Origin: Kiritimatiellia bacterium
GTDB taxonomy: Bacteria > Verrucomicrobiota > Kiritimatiellia > WLWN01
Length of the DNA stretch: 64,000 nucleotides
Reading direction: 5' to 3'
Assembly: GCA_012103575.1 (NCBI GenBank)
Contig: WLWN01000001.1
Span: 945,792 to 1,009,791, forward strand
The notes under the pieces are model-generated. The model was given only the letters and a program-made list of their open reading frames with translations. It searched no databases and was not told the DNA's origin. Shown here piece after piece: positions 8,561 to 17,276 of the stretch. The translations under genes were made by a program, and so were the position numbers. Numbering within the stretch: position 1 is the stretch's first letter; every line of letters begins with the position of its first letter.

Positions 8561-9313
8561 ATGCAAAATAAAGAGACCACAACAAAAGACGTAGCCCCCG
8601 TATCCCTTGAAAACATGAACCTTAAAATATTTTCGGATGGTGCAGATTTGGATGCCATTGCTGAGGCATATCAATCAGGGTTGGTAAAGGGGTTTACAAC
8701 AAACCCAACATTAATGGCCCAGGTGGGCGTTAGTCATTATATAACCTTTGCAAAAGAAGTATTACGTCTGGTCCCAGATCTCCCCGTATCTTTCGAGGTG
8801 TTTTCCGATGATTTTGAAGGCATGCAGACACAAGCCTTAAAACTTACCGAATTAGGTGAAAACGTTTATGTAAAGATTCCTATCACCAATACAAAGGGAG
8901 ACTCTGCCAAAGATCTGATTAATACACTATCCCATCAAGGATTGCAGCTCAATGTCACAGCGATTTTATCAATTAGCCAGGTTGAAAAAGTCGCCCAAAC
9001 ATTATCTCCTACGACCCCAAGCATTGTGTCTGTATTTGCAGGGCGCATTGCTGATACCGGTCGAGATCCAGTACCCATGATGAAACAGTGTTTAAAGATT
9101 CTTCGCCCATTGCCCAAAGCAGAACTCCTTTGGGCGAGCCCGCGAGAAGCATTTAACATCACTCAAGCCGACCAAATGGGGTGTCATATCATAACCATTA
9201 CTCCAGGATTGCTAGCCAAAGCAAAAAAAATTGGAAAAGATCTAGACGAGTTTTCGTTAGAGACCGTTAAAATGTTTTATGACGATGCCCTTAAGAGTGG
9301 TTTCAGTATTTAG
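8561..9313 (+). CDS. Transaldolase/fructose-6-phosphate aldolase-like protein
   Basis: The 250-residue protein belongs to the short TalC/FSA group. It has 'KIFSDGADLDAIAEAYQSGLVKGFTTNPTL' (split here by reading: the GFTTNPTLM motif is near residue 44), the Schiff-base lysine in 'VYVKIPIT' near 107, 'LNVTAILS' near 128, and 'VSVFAGRIADTGRDP' near 160. Transaldolases exchange dihydroxyacetone units between sugar phosphates and can form sedoheptulose 7-phosphate. It lies between the isomerase and kinase genes of the heptose cluster, 4 nt after the first and immediately before the second, so supplying the heptose precursor is a reasonable inference. Confidence 0.8.
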   Translation: MQNKETTTKDVAPVSLENMNLKIFSDGADLDAIAEAYQSGLVKGFTTNPTLMAQVGVSHYITFAKEVLRLVPDLPVSFEVFSDDFEGMQTQALKLTELGENVYVKIPITNTKGDSAKDLINTLSHQGLQLNVTAILSISQVEKVAQTLSPTTPSIVSVFAGRIADTGRDPVPMMKQCLKILRPLPKAELLWASPREAFNITQADQMGCHIITITPGLLAKAKKIGKDLDEFSLETVKMFYDDALKSGFSI

Positions 9314-10327
9314 ATGATTATTACACAAACACCTTTTAGAATTACGCTGGGCGGAGGGGGGACTGACTTACCCTCTTTTTACAGGGACCACGGTGGATTT
9401 ATTTTTGCAATGGGCATTAACAAATTCATATACCTTATCCTGCATCGCTTACCGGTTACAGAAAGAAAGTCAATCATTCGGTATAGCCAGGTAGAAATTG
9501 TAAATACGCCGAACGAAATCCGACACCCTTTAGTTCGGGAAGCACTGCAGTTACACAACATTCACGAGTATGTTGAAATATCAAGTACCGCAGACCTCCC
9601 CGCAAAAACGGGATTGGGCTCATCCGGGGCCTATCTTGTGGGGTTACTAACCGCCATTCGTACCTACAAACGACAATCCATCACACCCGCCGAAGTCGCC
9701 GAAGAGGCCTGTCATATTGAAATGGATATACTTAGGGAGCCGGTTGGGAAACAGGATCAATATATGGCCGCATTTGGTGGGGTTCAAACCTTAGAGATCT
9801 CTAAGTCTGGCCAGGTAAACGTAGAGCACCTTTCAGTGGATTTTATGACTATGCTGGAGTTTGTCCAAAAAGCTCGGGTCTATTACACGGGTATACAACG
9901 ATCTGCTAATGCTATACTCAAAGACCAGAACGAAGCGTCTAAACAAAAGGAACGTTCAGGCCATCACCAGGTTGTTGATAGCCTCCTTCATATAAAAGAG
10001 ATCGGGATAGAAATCAAAAAATCTTTTTTGGAAAAAGATCTCGACCGTTATGGTCTACTCATGGACGAACATTGGCAGTTTAAAAAGAAGATGTCTTCCC
10101 ATATTAGCCTTTCTGAACTAGATGACCTCTACGAAAAAGTGAAAAAAGAGTATAGCGTCTTAGGGGGGAAAATTATGGGCGCTGGAGGAGGAGGATTTCT
10201 TATGTTGTATTGTCCGGATAAGGGCGATGAACTAGACTCTTTTATGACAACTCATAACATGCCTCGAATAGACTATTTCCCTTCTACAGAAGGATCACGC
10301 GTTATACATGATACAGTGGGTTATTAA
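9314..10327 (+). CDS. hddA: GHMP kinase, D-glycero-alpha-D-manno-heptose 7-phosphate kinase
   Basis: The 337-residue GHMP-superfamily kinase starts with 'TPFRITLGGGGTDLPSFY', as in HddA. It has the ATP-binding 'PAKTGLGSSGAYLVGLL' near residue 96 and the C-terminal 'GGKIMGAGGGGFLMLY' near 279. HddA phosphorylates D-glycero-alpha-D-manno-heptose 7-phosphate at C1. Its ATG directly follows the TAG stop of the transaldolase gene. With the nearby guanylyltransferase and phosphatase it defines the GDP-activated (alpha) branch rather than the ADP (beta) branch. Confidence 0.9.
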   Translation: MIITQTPFRITLGGGGTDLPSFYRDHGGFIFAMGINKFIYLILHRLPVTERKSIIRYSQVEIVNTPNEIRHPLVREALQLHNIHEYVEISSTADLPAKTGLGSSGAYLVGLLTAIRTYKRQSITPAEVAEEACHIEMDILREPVGKQDQYMAAFGGVQTLEISKSGQVNVEHLSVDFMTMLEFVQKARVYYTGIQRSANAILKDQNEASKQKERSGHHQVVDSLLHIKEIGIEIKKSFLEKDLDRYGLLMDEHWQFKKKMSSHISLSELDDLYEKVKKEYSVLGGKIMGAGGGGFLMLYCPDKGDELDSFMTTHNMPRIDYFPSTEGSRVIHDTVGY

Positions 10328-10349
10328 CTCAAGTTATTTAGGAGTCTAA

Positions 10350-11289
10350 TTGAGGATCGTAAAGAGATTTCATAATCTGAGAAAACAAGGATTACGCCAT
10401 ATCTTACAGGATAAGATCTGGGGAACACTGTTTGATGTTTTTGAAAAATTTGGCATACACATTCTGCCGGTACATTACTACACCCCTATACCCGATACTC
10501 GAGAGCTTCGTAAAACACTAAAAAACTGGTATAAAAAGAGCCCCATGCAGGGTGTCAACCTTAACGAAGGTTCTCAGCTTGATTTGCTGAACGCATTTTC
10601 AAGCTATTCACATCAGTTGGAGCAGCTTCCAGATTTTGGGGAGATGCAGAACGCTGGGATGGGTCCCGGTTATGGGGAGATCGAGGCGCATGTCTTGTCC
10701 GCCATGATTTATCATCTGCAGCCCGAAATGGTTATTGAAGTAGGTTCAGGTGTTTCAAGTCTGTATTCATTGGCTGCTTTAGAAGCCAACCAAAGAGGAA
10801 AACTCCTTTGTATTGAACCCTATCCAAGCGCAGGACTAAAAAACGTGGACAATAGCCGTGTTAGTCTCATCGAAAAAAAAGTGCAGAAGGTCTCTCTTCA
10901 AGAGTTTCGAGTTCTGCAGGACAACGATATACTGTTCATTGATTCTAGTCACATCTCAAAGCTTGCGAGTGATGTGAACTATTTGTTTCTGGAAGTATTG
11001 CCTATACTCAAAAAAGGCGTGGTGATTCATATTCACGATACCTCATTGCCTTATCCGTGTTCACAAAAATCCGTGTTCACAAAATTATGAATATTGGATA
11101 TTTAAACGCCATATGTTTTGGAATGAGAATGCATTGGTTCACGCATTTCTTTCCTTTAACTCTTCGTTTAGTATCACCCTATCAACGGCTTATCTGCACG
11201 CCGAACATCCTGATACATTAAAACGGTGTATACCGGCCTATGACACGAACAGGCATTTTCCCGTCTTCGTTATGGTTAACGAAAACCTC
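10350..11289 (+). pseudogene. SAM-dependent methyltransferase broken by a 16-bp tandem duplication
   Basis: The first frame (TTG 10350 to stop 11090) encodes a class I methyltransferase with 'VIEVGSGVSSLYSLAALE', 'DNDILFIDSSH' and 'VVIHIHDTSLPYP'. The 16 bases atccgtgttcacaaaa occur twice in tandem at 11053-11068 and 11069-11084. Removing one copy joins 'YPCSQ' to 'NYEYWIFKRHMFWNENALVHAFL', the usual end of this Methyltransf_24-like family, exactly in the frame of the following ORF. The duplication therefore shifted the frame and truncated the protein before its C-terminal helices. No stop separates the restored frame from hddC. Confidence 0.8.
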
Positions 11290-12021
11290 ATGACTCATAC
11301 CCCCATGCAAGTAGTCATTTTGGCTGGAGGTTTAGGAACGCGCATTCGATCTTTGTCGGAAGGCAAGCCCAAGTCACTTATTCAGGTTGCCGGACGTCCT
11401 TTTATCAAACACCAACTCGAACTTTTGGTTCAACACAAGCTGACCCGTATTTTGTTGTGTGTGGGATATTTAGGGGAGCATATTGAAGCCTATGTCGGTG
11501 ACGGATCGAAGTTTGGAATGAAGGTATCGTATGCGTACGAAGATCCAGACCAGTTACGAGGCACAGGAGGAGCCCTTGTACAAGCGTTGCCTTTATTAGA
11601 AGAGTCCTTCTTAGTACTATATGGAGATTCGTATCTCCCCATGGACTATCAAGCGTTTATTCAAGCCTTTCGTAAAGACACAAACCCGGCACTTATGAGT
11701 GTATATAAAAACAATGGGAAATGGTGGGATACAAGCAATGTGTCTATTATCGGGCAACGTATTGCCGCTTATTCGAAAAAAGGGGGGCTCAAGGAATCCG
11801 ATTATATCGATTATGGGTTATCTGCTTATGATCGCCCCATTATTGAACAATATAAAGACAATCCGCCGCCGCTTGATCTTGCACATATTCAAAAAACACT
11901 CGTATCACAGAAACAACTCGGTGCTTTTATCGTACAAGAACGGTTTTACGAGGTGGGAAAACCCAAAGGCATTAAAGAACTAGAGCGCTACCTCCAAAAA
12001 GAAGATGAAGATCCCTCTTAA
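11290..12021 (+). CDS. hddC: D-glycero-alpha-D-manno-heptose 1-phosphate guanylyltransferase
   Basis: This is a nucleotidyltransferase of ~243 residues starting 'QVVILAGGLGTRIRSLSEGKPKSLIQVAGRPFI' (signature GGLGTR near residue 13; K of 'KPKSL'). 'LRGTGGALVQALPLL' and 'FLVLYGDSYLPMD' follow, the latter containing the metal-binding Asp. HddC adds GMP to heptose 1-phosphate to give GDP-D-glycero-alpha-D-manno-heptose. ATG 11290 and ATG 11305 are both possible starts and neither has a strong ribosome binding site. The same open frame continues upstream into the broken methyltransferase tail, so a longer product cannot be excluded. It overlaps gmhB by 17 nt. Confidence 0.85.
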   Translation: MTHTPMQVVILAGGLGTRIRSLSEGKPKSLIQVAGRPFIKHQLELLVQHKLTRILLCVGYLGEHIEAYVGDGSKFGMKVSYAYEDPDQLRGTGGALVQALPLLEESFLVLYGDSYLPMDYQAFIQAFRKDTNPALMSVYKNNGKWWDTSNVSIIGQRIAAYSKKGGLKESDYIDYGLSAYDRPIIEQYKDNPPPLDLAHIQKTLVSQKQLGAFIVQERFYEVGKPKGIKELERYLQKEDEDPS

Positions 12022-12619
12022 AAAGGCCGTTTTTATTGATCGTGACGGAACATTAAATGAAATGGTCTACGATCATATCCATGGACTTTTAGATTCACCC
12101 CGGAAACTTGAAGATGTGCGCGTTTTCAAAGGAGCGGGCCACTTTTTACAAAGCCTCAAAACCTTGGGATATATGATTATTGCCGTGACCAATCAGCCGG
12201 GTCTGGCCAAAGGGACCCTTGGCAAAGATATGCTCGATGCGATCCATGAAAAGGTAAACGCATTATTAAATGAACAAGGAACGTCTTGGGATCACTTATA
12301 TTACTGTCCGCATCATCCCGAAGGAACACCGCACGAAAATGAACAATATATTCAAACATGCACATGCCGAAAACCCAAGCCGGGTTTATTGCTCCAGGCC
12401 GCAGAAGATCATGCTATTGACTTGTCCTCAAGTTGGATGATCGGTGACGGGTTAAATGATATTCAAGCGGGCAATACCGCTGGGTGTAAAACCATTTTAA
12501 AAACCTCGTTAAAGATAGAACACGTCGAAAGATTTTTTTCCTTAAAGGAGGCAGAACCTGACTTTGTTGCGACTGACTTTAGTGAGGCGTTAGTCAATAT
12601 CAAGGCACTATCCTTATAA
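12005..12619 (+). CDS. gmhB: D-glycero-D-manno-heptose 1,7-bisphosphate 7-phosphatase
   Basis: The 204-residue HAD-family phosphatase has the nucleophile motif 'FIDRDGTLNE' near residue 10, 'VTNQPGLAKG' near 59, and a zinc-binding set 'CPHHPEG' with 'CTCRKPKPG' near 99-125 typical of GmhB. The final HAD motif is 'WMIGDGLNDIQAG'. It removes the C7 phosphate from heptose 1,7-bisphosphate before nucleotidyl transfer. The ATG lies inside the end of hddC, so the two are coupled. It is the last gene of the heptose cluster and is followed by a long hairpin. Confidence 0.92.
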   Translation: MKIPLKKAVFIDRDGTLNEMVYDHIHGLLDSPRKLEDVRVFKGAGHFLQSLKTLGYMIIAVTNQPGLAKGTLGKDMLDAIHEKVNALLNEQGTSWDHLYYCPHHPEGTPHENEQYIQTCTCRKPKPGLLLQAAEDHAIDLSSSWMIGDGLNDIQAGNTAGCKTILKTSLKIEHVERFFSLKEAEPDFVATDFSEALVNIKALSL

Positions 12620-12649
12620 AGGGTTTGCCTGACAAATGAGGAGCTTAAA

Positions 12650-12735
12650 TGACAGAACCATTTAGGACAGGACTATTAAAGAAAGAAAACAAAAGATCTT
12701 TAATCTTAATGGTCCTGTCCTAAATCGTCCTGTCA
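12650..12735. repeat. Long imperfect hairpin repeat, full copy
   Basis: Two 24-nt arms, 12650-12673 and 12712-12735, are inverted with about two mismatches. Inside them attaaaga and tctttaat form a second stem, so the whole segment can fold into one hairpin. Each outer arm contains the unit cctgtc twice. It lies between gmhB and a glycosyltransferase gene and ends only 7 nt before that gene's ATG. The right part (12703-12755) recurs at 15201-15254. It could act as a terminator or be a small REP-like repeat; there is a short A-rich rather than T-rich tail on the + strand. Confidence 0.75.
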
Positions 12736-12742
12736 AAAAAAT

Positions 12743-13933
12743 ATGAAACATGATCCCTTACGTATTGCATTAATTACCCACTATCCGGCGAAGGATCTTG
12801 TCCCACTCCAAAGCATCAAAAAAAAGTACCATCAAGGACAGCATCCTGTCCCGTGGGTCCGTTCCTTTTGCAACGCGTTTGCTTCTCGGAGCGATATTCT
12901 AGTGGGTGTATTTGTTTGTACGCGTGCAGTGCGCCATCATGTCAGAGTCGAGCAGGGAAATGTGGTCTTTGAATTTATCCCTAAATATATTCCCGATCGA
13001 ATAGAACCCTTTGATGGCTATATTCCGCGTTTTCTTCAATTATCACCTTATATTCGCCCTTTTTCTCCGGATATTGTTCACGGATTTGGCACAGAAAGCG
13101 GTAACGGCGCTTTATCAACCTTTTTACCGTACCCCAACATAATTTCAATCCAGGGGATTTGGGAAAAATTAGCCCCTTATTGTAAACTGAATAAGGCCCA
13201 AAATTACCTCAAAATACAAGCGGAAAAATGGGCTGTTCGACGTGCTTCAGGTATCATTGCTAAAACAAATTTTGCCAAACAGTGGGTCCGCTCCATAAAC
13301 CCCACGATTCCAATAGCCCTTATTCCAAATGCCCTCAATCCAGAGTTTTTAAAGGGTTTCCCATCCTTTGAAAGGCCTCATGTTTTATGTATTGGTGCCA
13401 TGTGCCAATACAAAGGAACAGATGTTGTATTGCGTGCGTTTTCTCAGGTATCTTCCTCGAAAGCGAGACTCCGTATCATCGGTGGGGCTTCAGTTTTAGA
13501 TCATACAAACTATGTTCAACTCGCAGAAAACTTGGGAATCCGTGATCAAGTAGATTTTCTTGGTAACCTAACTAGAAAGCAAATCATCAAAGAAATGGAA
13601 ACGGCTCGACTCTTAGTCTTGGGATCAAGGATGGACACCTCTCCCAATGTCATTATAGAAGCTCATGCCGCAGGACTGCCTGTAGTAGGCACAAAACAAG
13701 GTGGAATTCCTGACATGATTAGACATGGGCAAGACGGATTTCTCGTTGGTCTAGATCAGATTGACGAGTTCGCACGCAAAATTGAATGCTTAGTAAACGA
13801 TTCATCCTTAGGACGTGTGCTGGGCGCATCAGGCAGGAGAAAAGTAACAGCATTACATGATCCTCTACAAATTGCTGAAGCCCACCTTCAATTTTATAAA
13901 AAGGTTCTTGCGGTCCGAAAAAAGAAACTCTAA
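12743..13933 (+). CDS. Glycosyltransferase, GT4 family
   Basis: The 396-residue GT-B protein has an N-terminal acceptor domain and a C-terminal donor domain 'PHVLCIGAMCQYKGTDVVLRAF'. The family motif appears as 'DTSPNVIIEAHAAGLPVVGTKQGGIPDMI' (positions near 296-324), equivalent to the EX7E sugar-nucleotide binding element. It acts in the cytoplasm, adding a sugar to the growing glycan. The start codon lies directly after the hairpin repeat, and the first codons (ATGAAACATGATC) belong to the segment also found at 15242. Donor and acceptor are unknown. Confidence 0.85.
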   Translation: MKHDPLRIALITHYPAKDLVPLQSIKKKYHQGQHPVPWVRSFCNAFASRSDILVGVFVCTRAVRHHVRVEQGNVVFEFIPKYIPDRIEPFDGYIPRFLQLSPYIRPFSPDIVHGFGTESGNGALSTFLPYPNIISIQGIWEKLAPYCKLNKAQNYLKIQAEKWAVRRASGIIAKTNFAKQWVRSINPTIPIALIPNALNPEFLKGFPSFERPHVLCIGAMCQYKGTDVVLRAFSQVSSSKARLRIIGGASVLDHTNYVQLAENLGIRDQVDFLGNLTRKQIIKEMETARLLVLGSRMDTSPNVIIEAHAAGLPVVGTKQGGIPDMIRHGQDGFLVGLDQIDEFARKIECLVNDSSLGRVLGASGRRKVTALHDPLQIAEAHLQFYKKVLAVRKKKL

Positions 13934-13954
13934 AGCAGCCTGCCACATTATAAC

Positions 13955-15268
13955 ATGAATTCTTCTCTCCTCAAAAATAGAAATTTAGTTGTATCTCTTT
14001 TGCTCCTGTTTGTAGGTCTTCTCTGTAATGAGTGGCTGTTAATCTCATTGTTTAGTCACGATGGATACATTGTTCCTTTCAAACTATATCTAATACGAAC
14101 CTTTAATATTCTCTGTATTTTTTCCGGGTTACTCATTCTAGTCTATAAGCCTCGTATTCAAAAAAAGGCCTGTCTCCTAATCGTTTTCATGCTTCTTATC
14201 TCTTTGTTTATGCTAGAAGGAGGGTTAAGAGGGTACTTTTATCTCCGCAACACGTTCACAGACCAAAAAAAAGAGTTGTCAACCTGGTTCGGCTGGAAAA
14301 CAAATCCCTCTATCTCGTATCAAGCCAGGATACGCGGGTACGGTCTGATAACCTATTCAACAACACATCATGGATTTCGTGTTTGGGGTGATGAAAACAG
14401 CGCCCGAAAAAAATTTTTAGTGCTTGGAGATTCTTCTACAGAAGCTGCTCAGGTATCGGATGGCAAGACGTATTACGATATGATCAAGAAGCATCATGAT
14501 GAGGTCGAAATATTTGCTTATGGGGCCGGCGGATACAGCTCATTGCAGGAGTATATGATTCTGGATACCTATTTTGATACCATTAAACCAGACCTTGTTA
14601 TCTGGCAATTCGACGGAAATGATTTAATCAATAACAATCTCAATTGGGAATCTATCAGCAAAGGAAACAACAATCACATGACACGTCCTTATTTAATCAA
14701 TGGAGAAATTGAACATCATTACCCTTATCAAAGCAAAGGGTTCTTTTCCCGATTTCTCGAGTCGTCATATATATTGCGGCTGCTCAATGTTCATATCGCT
14801 CTTTTTTCAAAAACGAAACGAGAAAGGGGAGAGGATTCACAAGCGTTGACAATGGCCAACCCTCTTTTTGCTAAGTCAACTCAAATCACTCGCCAGATTC
14901 TGCAAAAGGTTAAACATCGAATTGGTGATACCCCGCTCCTGGCTTTTAGTATCTATGGGGGGGGGATTGAAAGTCTCTATAAACAAATATGCCAGGATCT
15001 CTCTTTTCATTTTGTAAGCGGTGTCACAGACGCGGTTATAGCACAAAAGAATCAAGGACTTATTGTAACGGGTATGGAAGCGGGGCAAGAAATTGATTCA
15101 CATTTCAACGATGCAGGGCATGCGATTGTAGGGGGTATGCTTTTAGAATACATGATGCGTGCAGGCTTATTAGAGAGCCATAAACAGGAAAGAAGCTTTG
15201 ATCTTAATCGTCCTGTCCTAAATCGTCCTGTCAAAAGAAACATGAAAAATGATCTTTTCGATAATTAA
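13955..15268 (+). CDS. Membrane-anchored SGNH/GDSL hydrolase
   Basis: The 437-residue protein starts with three hydrophobic helices (about residues 10-30, 42-62 and 72-88) followed by an extracytoplasmic domain. Block I is 'LVLGDSSTEAAQV' near residue 150, then 'AYGAGGYSSLQEY', 'DLVIWQFDGNDLINN' and the C-terminal catalytic pair 'DSHFNDAGHAIVGGML'. Such proteins usually act as esterases on surface sugars (acetyl removal or transfer). The last ~20 residues (LNRPVLNRPVKR...) are encoded by a copy of the hairpin repeat and look added on. It overlaps the next gene by 20 nt. Confidence 0.8.
   Translation: MNSSLLKNRNLVVSLLLLFVGLLCNEWLLISLFSHDGYIVPFKLYLIRTFNILCIFSGLLILVYKPRIQKKACLLIVFMLLISLFMLEGGLRGYFYLRNTFTDQKKELSTWFGWKTNPSISYQARIRGYGLITYSTTHHGFRVWGDENSARKKFLVLGDSSTEAAQVSDGKTYYDMIKKHHDEVEIFAYGAGGYSSLQEYMILDTYFDTIKPDLVIWQFDGNDLINNNLNWESISKGNNNHMTRPYLINGEIEHHYPYQSKGFFSRFLESSYILRLLNVHIALFSKTKRERGEDSQALTMANPLFAKSTQITRQILQKVKHRIGDTPLLAFSIYGGGIESLYKQICQDLSFHFVSGVTDAVIAQKNQGLIVTGMEAGQEIDSHFNDAGHAIVGGMLLEYMMRAGLLESHKQERSFDLNRPVLNRPVKRNMKNDLFDN
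15201..15254. repeat. Partial second copy of the hairpin repeat
   Basis: Bases 15201-15254 match 12703-12755 almost base for base, including two cctgtc units and the trailing ATGAAAxATGATC. Only the right arm is present, so it cannot form the full hairpin. It lies inside the 3' end of the SGNH hydrolase gene, where it encodes a repetitive 'LNRPVLNRPVK' tail, and supplies the start region of the following methyltransferase gene. Confidence 0.75.
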
Positions 15269-16055
15269 ACAAATCGGGTTGGTCACCGCCCCCTTATGGG
15301 ATCCGATTTATATACAGTGTTATAAATGGGTCAAAAAACATCGAGGCCCGATTCCTCCTCTGCAAAATAGAAAAAGGGTCGGGAATTGGCCTATCGGTCG
15401 TTTTTTAAATGCGGGTTATGAGGGATATAAACCTATTAAACACGCGATTGAATCTCATTATTCATTGCCTTTTCCCGAACTGAAAATTCTTGATTTTGGT
15501 GCAGGAGTCGGTCGAACACTCCAATATTTTCATCAGCATAATCCGGCAATTTATGCAACTGATGTCGATCTGTCCGCAACCACATACCTGAAAAGAGCCT
15601 TTCCCGAGGCCCATATTAAATCAAACCATTATGAACCTCCTTTAACATATCCAAACGATTTTTTCGATGTTATTTATTCTGTCTCTATATGGACACATCT
15701 TCACCCAAAAGACCAAATACCCTGGCTAGAGGAACTGAAAAGAATCGCAAAACCTGGAGCGCTGGTATGCGTGACCACCAGCGGATTCAAAGCCTTACAC
15801 CTCAGGCAAAAACGAGATCAAGAGTGGAAACACATTACAGATCAACAGCTCGATGAAGAAGGGTTGATCTACAGAGAATATCCTTCTTACTCTACAGAGA
15901 AAAAAGAGTTCCCGGGCATAACCAGAAGTTATGGGTTAACGGCCCATACCCCATCCTATATTCTAAAAAATTGGTCTACTATTTTTATGGTCTTAGATAT
16001 GCAAGAAGCCGTCATCGACCACATCCAAGATTTAATTATTATGAAAAAAGCATGA
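15249..16055 (+). CDS. Class I SAM-dependent methyltransferase
   Basis: The 268-residue protein has the SAM motif I 'LKILDFGAGVGRTLQYF' near residue 79, 'YATDVDLSATTYLKRA' near 101, and 'FFDVIYSVSIWTHLHP' near 137, as in Methyltransf_11/25 proteins. It probably methylates a sugar or glycolipid in this locus. It overlaps the SGNH hydrolase at its start and the next glycosyltransferase by 4 nt (ATGA) at its end. The first codons fall inside the repeated element. The substrate is unknown. Confidence 0.8.
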   Translation: MIFSIIKQIGLVTAPLWDPIYIQCYKWVKKHRGPIPPLQNRKRVGNWPIGRFLNAGYEGYKPIKHAIESHYSLPFPELKILDFGAGVGRTLQYFHQHNPAIYATDVDLSATTYLKRAFPEAHIKSNHYEPPLTYPNDFFDVIYSVSIWTHLHPKDQIPWLEELKRIAKPGALVCVTTSGFKALHLRQKRDQEWKHITDQQLDEEGLIYREYPSYSTEKKEFPGITRSYGLTAHTPSYILKNWSTIFMVLDMQEAVIDHIQDLIIMKKA

Positions 16056-17239
16056 ACCCACCATTAAAGACCATCATCTTTATCGAACCCACTTGTCGGG
16101 GGAGCCGCTTACAAAACTTAGTAACATGTATTGAAGCCGTAAAATCACACTGCAGGATTATACTGCTTACCCGTTTAGATTATCAGCATGATCATTTTTT
16201 TGAGTTGACGAAGGCCCATCGTGATTCATTCGAAATCATTCCCATTGACATTGATCTAGATGGGACTTGGATCAGGCGGCTTACCAGCAGAGAGTTTAAA
16301 AAATATCTAAAAAAAATAATTGAACTGGATCGTCAGCTTAAAGAATCTTATGATCTTTTTTTTCTGGCAATAGATGACTATCTCCCAGCATTCACATTCG
16401 GGTTTCCTTGCAGATTTCGCTTAAAACACCTTCAACATATTTTCGCGCTAAAATATCGTGTGGAGTTTTTAATCTATCTAAAAGGATGTTTTAAAAATCA
16501 ACTTTTAAAAATTATGACACATGCGGCTCTCTATGCTTGGAAAGCCCAACTCCTGGTCTTAGATGATCGACTTGAAAACTTCCGGATCGCAGGGAAAAGA
16601 GTTCAGACCCTTCCAGATCCATGGTTAGGAGATTTTTCCTCTGCATACAAAAGGGAGGGAAGAGAAAAGTTTGGGTTTAAACCACAAGACTTTGTTGTGC
16701 TGGTAATTGGTCGTCAGACGCCCAGAAAAGGCTTTAATGTTGTCCTGGCATCTTTGGATCAACTTTTTTCGAAACTTCCCAATATCACGGTAGCTATCTT
16801 CGGTGTCATTGATGAACCCTATCAATCCTCTTTAAAAAAGGCCGTGGATAAACACGGCCCTGAAAGAATTCGGCACACTTCATCATTTGTTCCAGAAAAA
16901 GACTTAGCCTATTTATATGCAGCCGCCTCCGTAGTATTGCTTCCCTATGATCGGAGTTTTACAGCAACAAGTGGAGTCTTACCACGCGCATCAGCTTCAG
17001 GAATTCCTGTTGTTGCATCAGACCATGGGGCCATAGGATATCTGGTCAAAAAATGGAATGTGGGGGAGTTGATGAAAGCTGGGTCTGTCGACGATTTGCT
17101 GGCAGGCATACATCAAATACATTCTGCAAACGATCAAAACAGAGCTCAGCAAGACGGAATCCACAAATTTGCTCAGTCTTGTAGCGAAAAAGCATTTATC
17201 AAAAGAATACGGAAAATCCTTAAAGTTCCCAAGGATTGA
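16052..17239 (+). CDS. Glycosyltransferase, GT4-like
   Basis: The protein has ~395 residues from ATG 16052, which overlaps the preceding TGA. A longer frame exists upstream but lies within the methyltransferase gene. The C-terminal donor domain has 'FVVLVIGRQTPRKGFNVVLASL' and 'AAASVVLLPYDRSFTATSGVLPRASASGIPVVASDHGAIGYLV', with a glutamate-poor form of the GT4 EX7E element. The N-terminal domain is divergent. It probably adds one sugar of the repeat unit. It ends 3 nt before the promoter of a toxin-antitoxin module. Confidence 0.75.
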   Translation: MNPPLKTIIFIEPTCRGSRLQNLVTCIEAVKSHCRIILLTRLDYQHDHFFELTKAHRDSFEIIPIDIDLDGTWIRRLTSREFKKYLKKIIELDRQLKESYDLFFLAIDDYLPAFTFGFPCRFRLKHLQHIFALKYRVEFLIYLKGCFKNQLLKIMTHAALYAWKAQLLVLDDRLENFRIAGKRVQTLPDPWLGDFSSAYKREGREKFGFKPQDFVVLVIGRQTPRKGFNVVLASLDQLFSKLPNITVAIFGVIDEPYQSSLKKAVDKHGPERIRHTSSFVPEKDLAYLYAAASVVLLPYDRSFTATSGVLPRASASGIPVVASDHGAIGYLVKKWNVGELMKAGSVDDLLAGIHQIHSANDQNRAQQDGIHKFAQSCSEKAFIKRIRKILKVPKD

Positions 17240-17242
17240 TCC

Positions 17243-17270
17243 TTGACAGATAATCATATTATCATATTAT
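17243..17270 (+). promoter_or_regulatory. Promoter with internal dyad for toxin-antitoxin operon
   Basis: TTGACA (17243-17248) and TATTAT (17265-17270) are spaced by 16 nt. Between them lies a perfect dyad, GATAAT-cat-ATTATC (17249-17263), suited to binding by the antitoxin for autorepression. The antitoxin ATG at 17277 follows the -10 box by only 6 nt with no Shine-Dalgarno sequence, so the message may be leaderless. Confidence 0.55.
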
Positions 17271-17276
17271 TTAATC

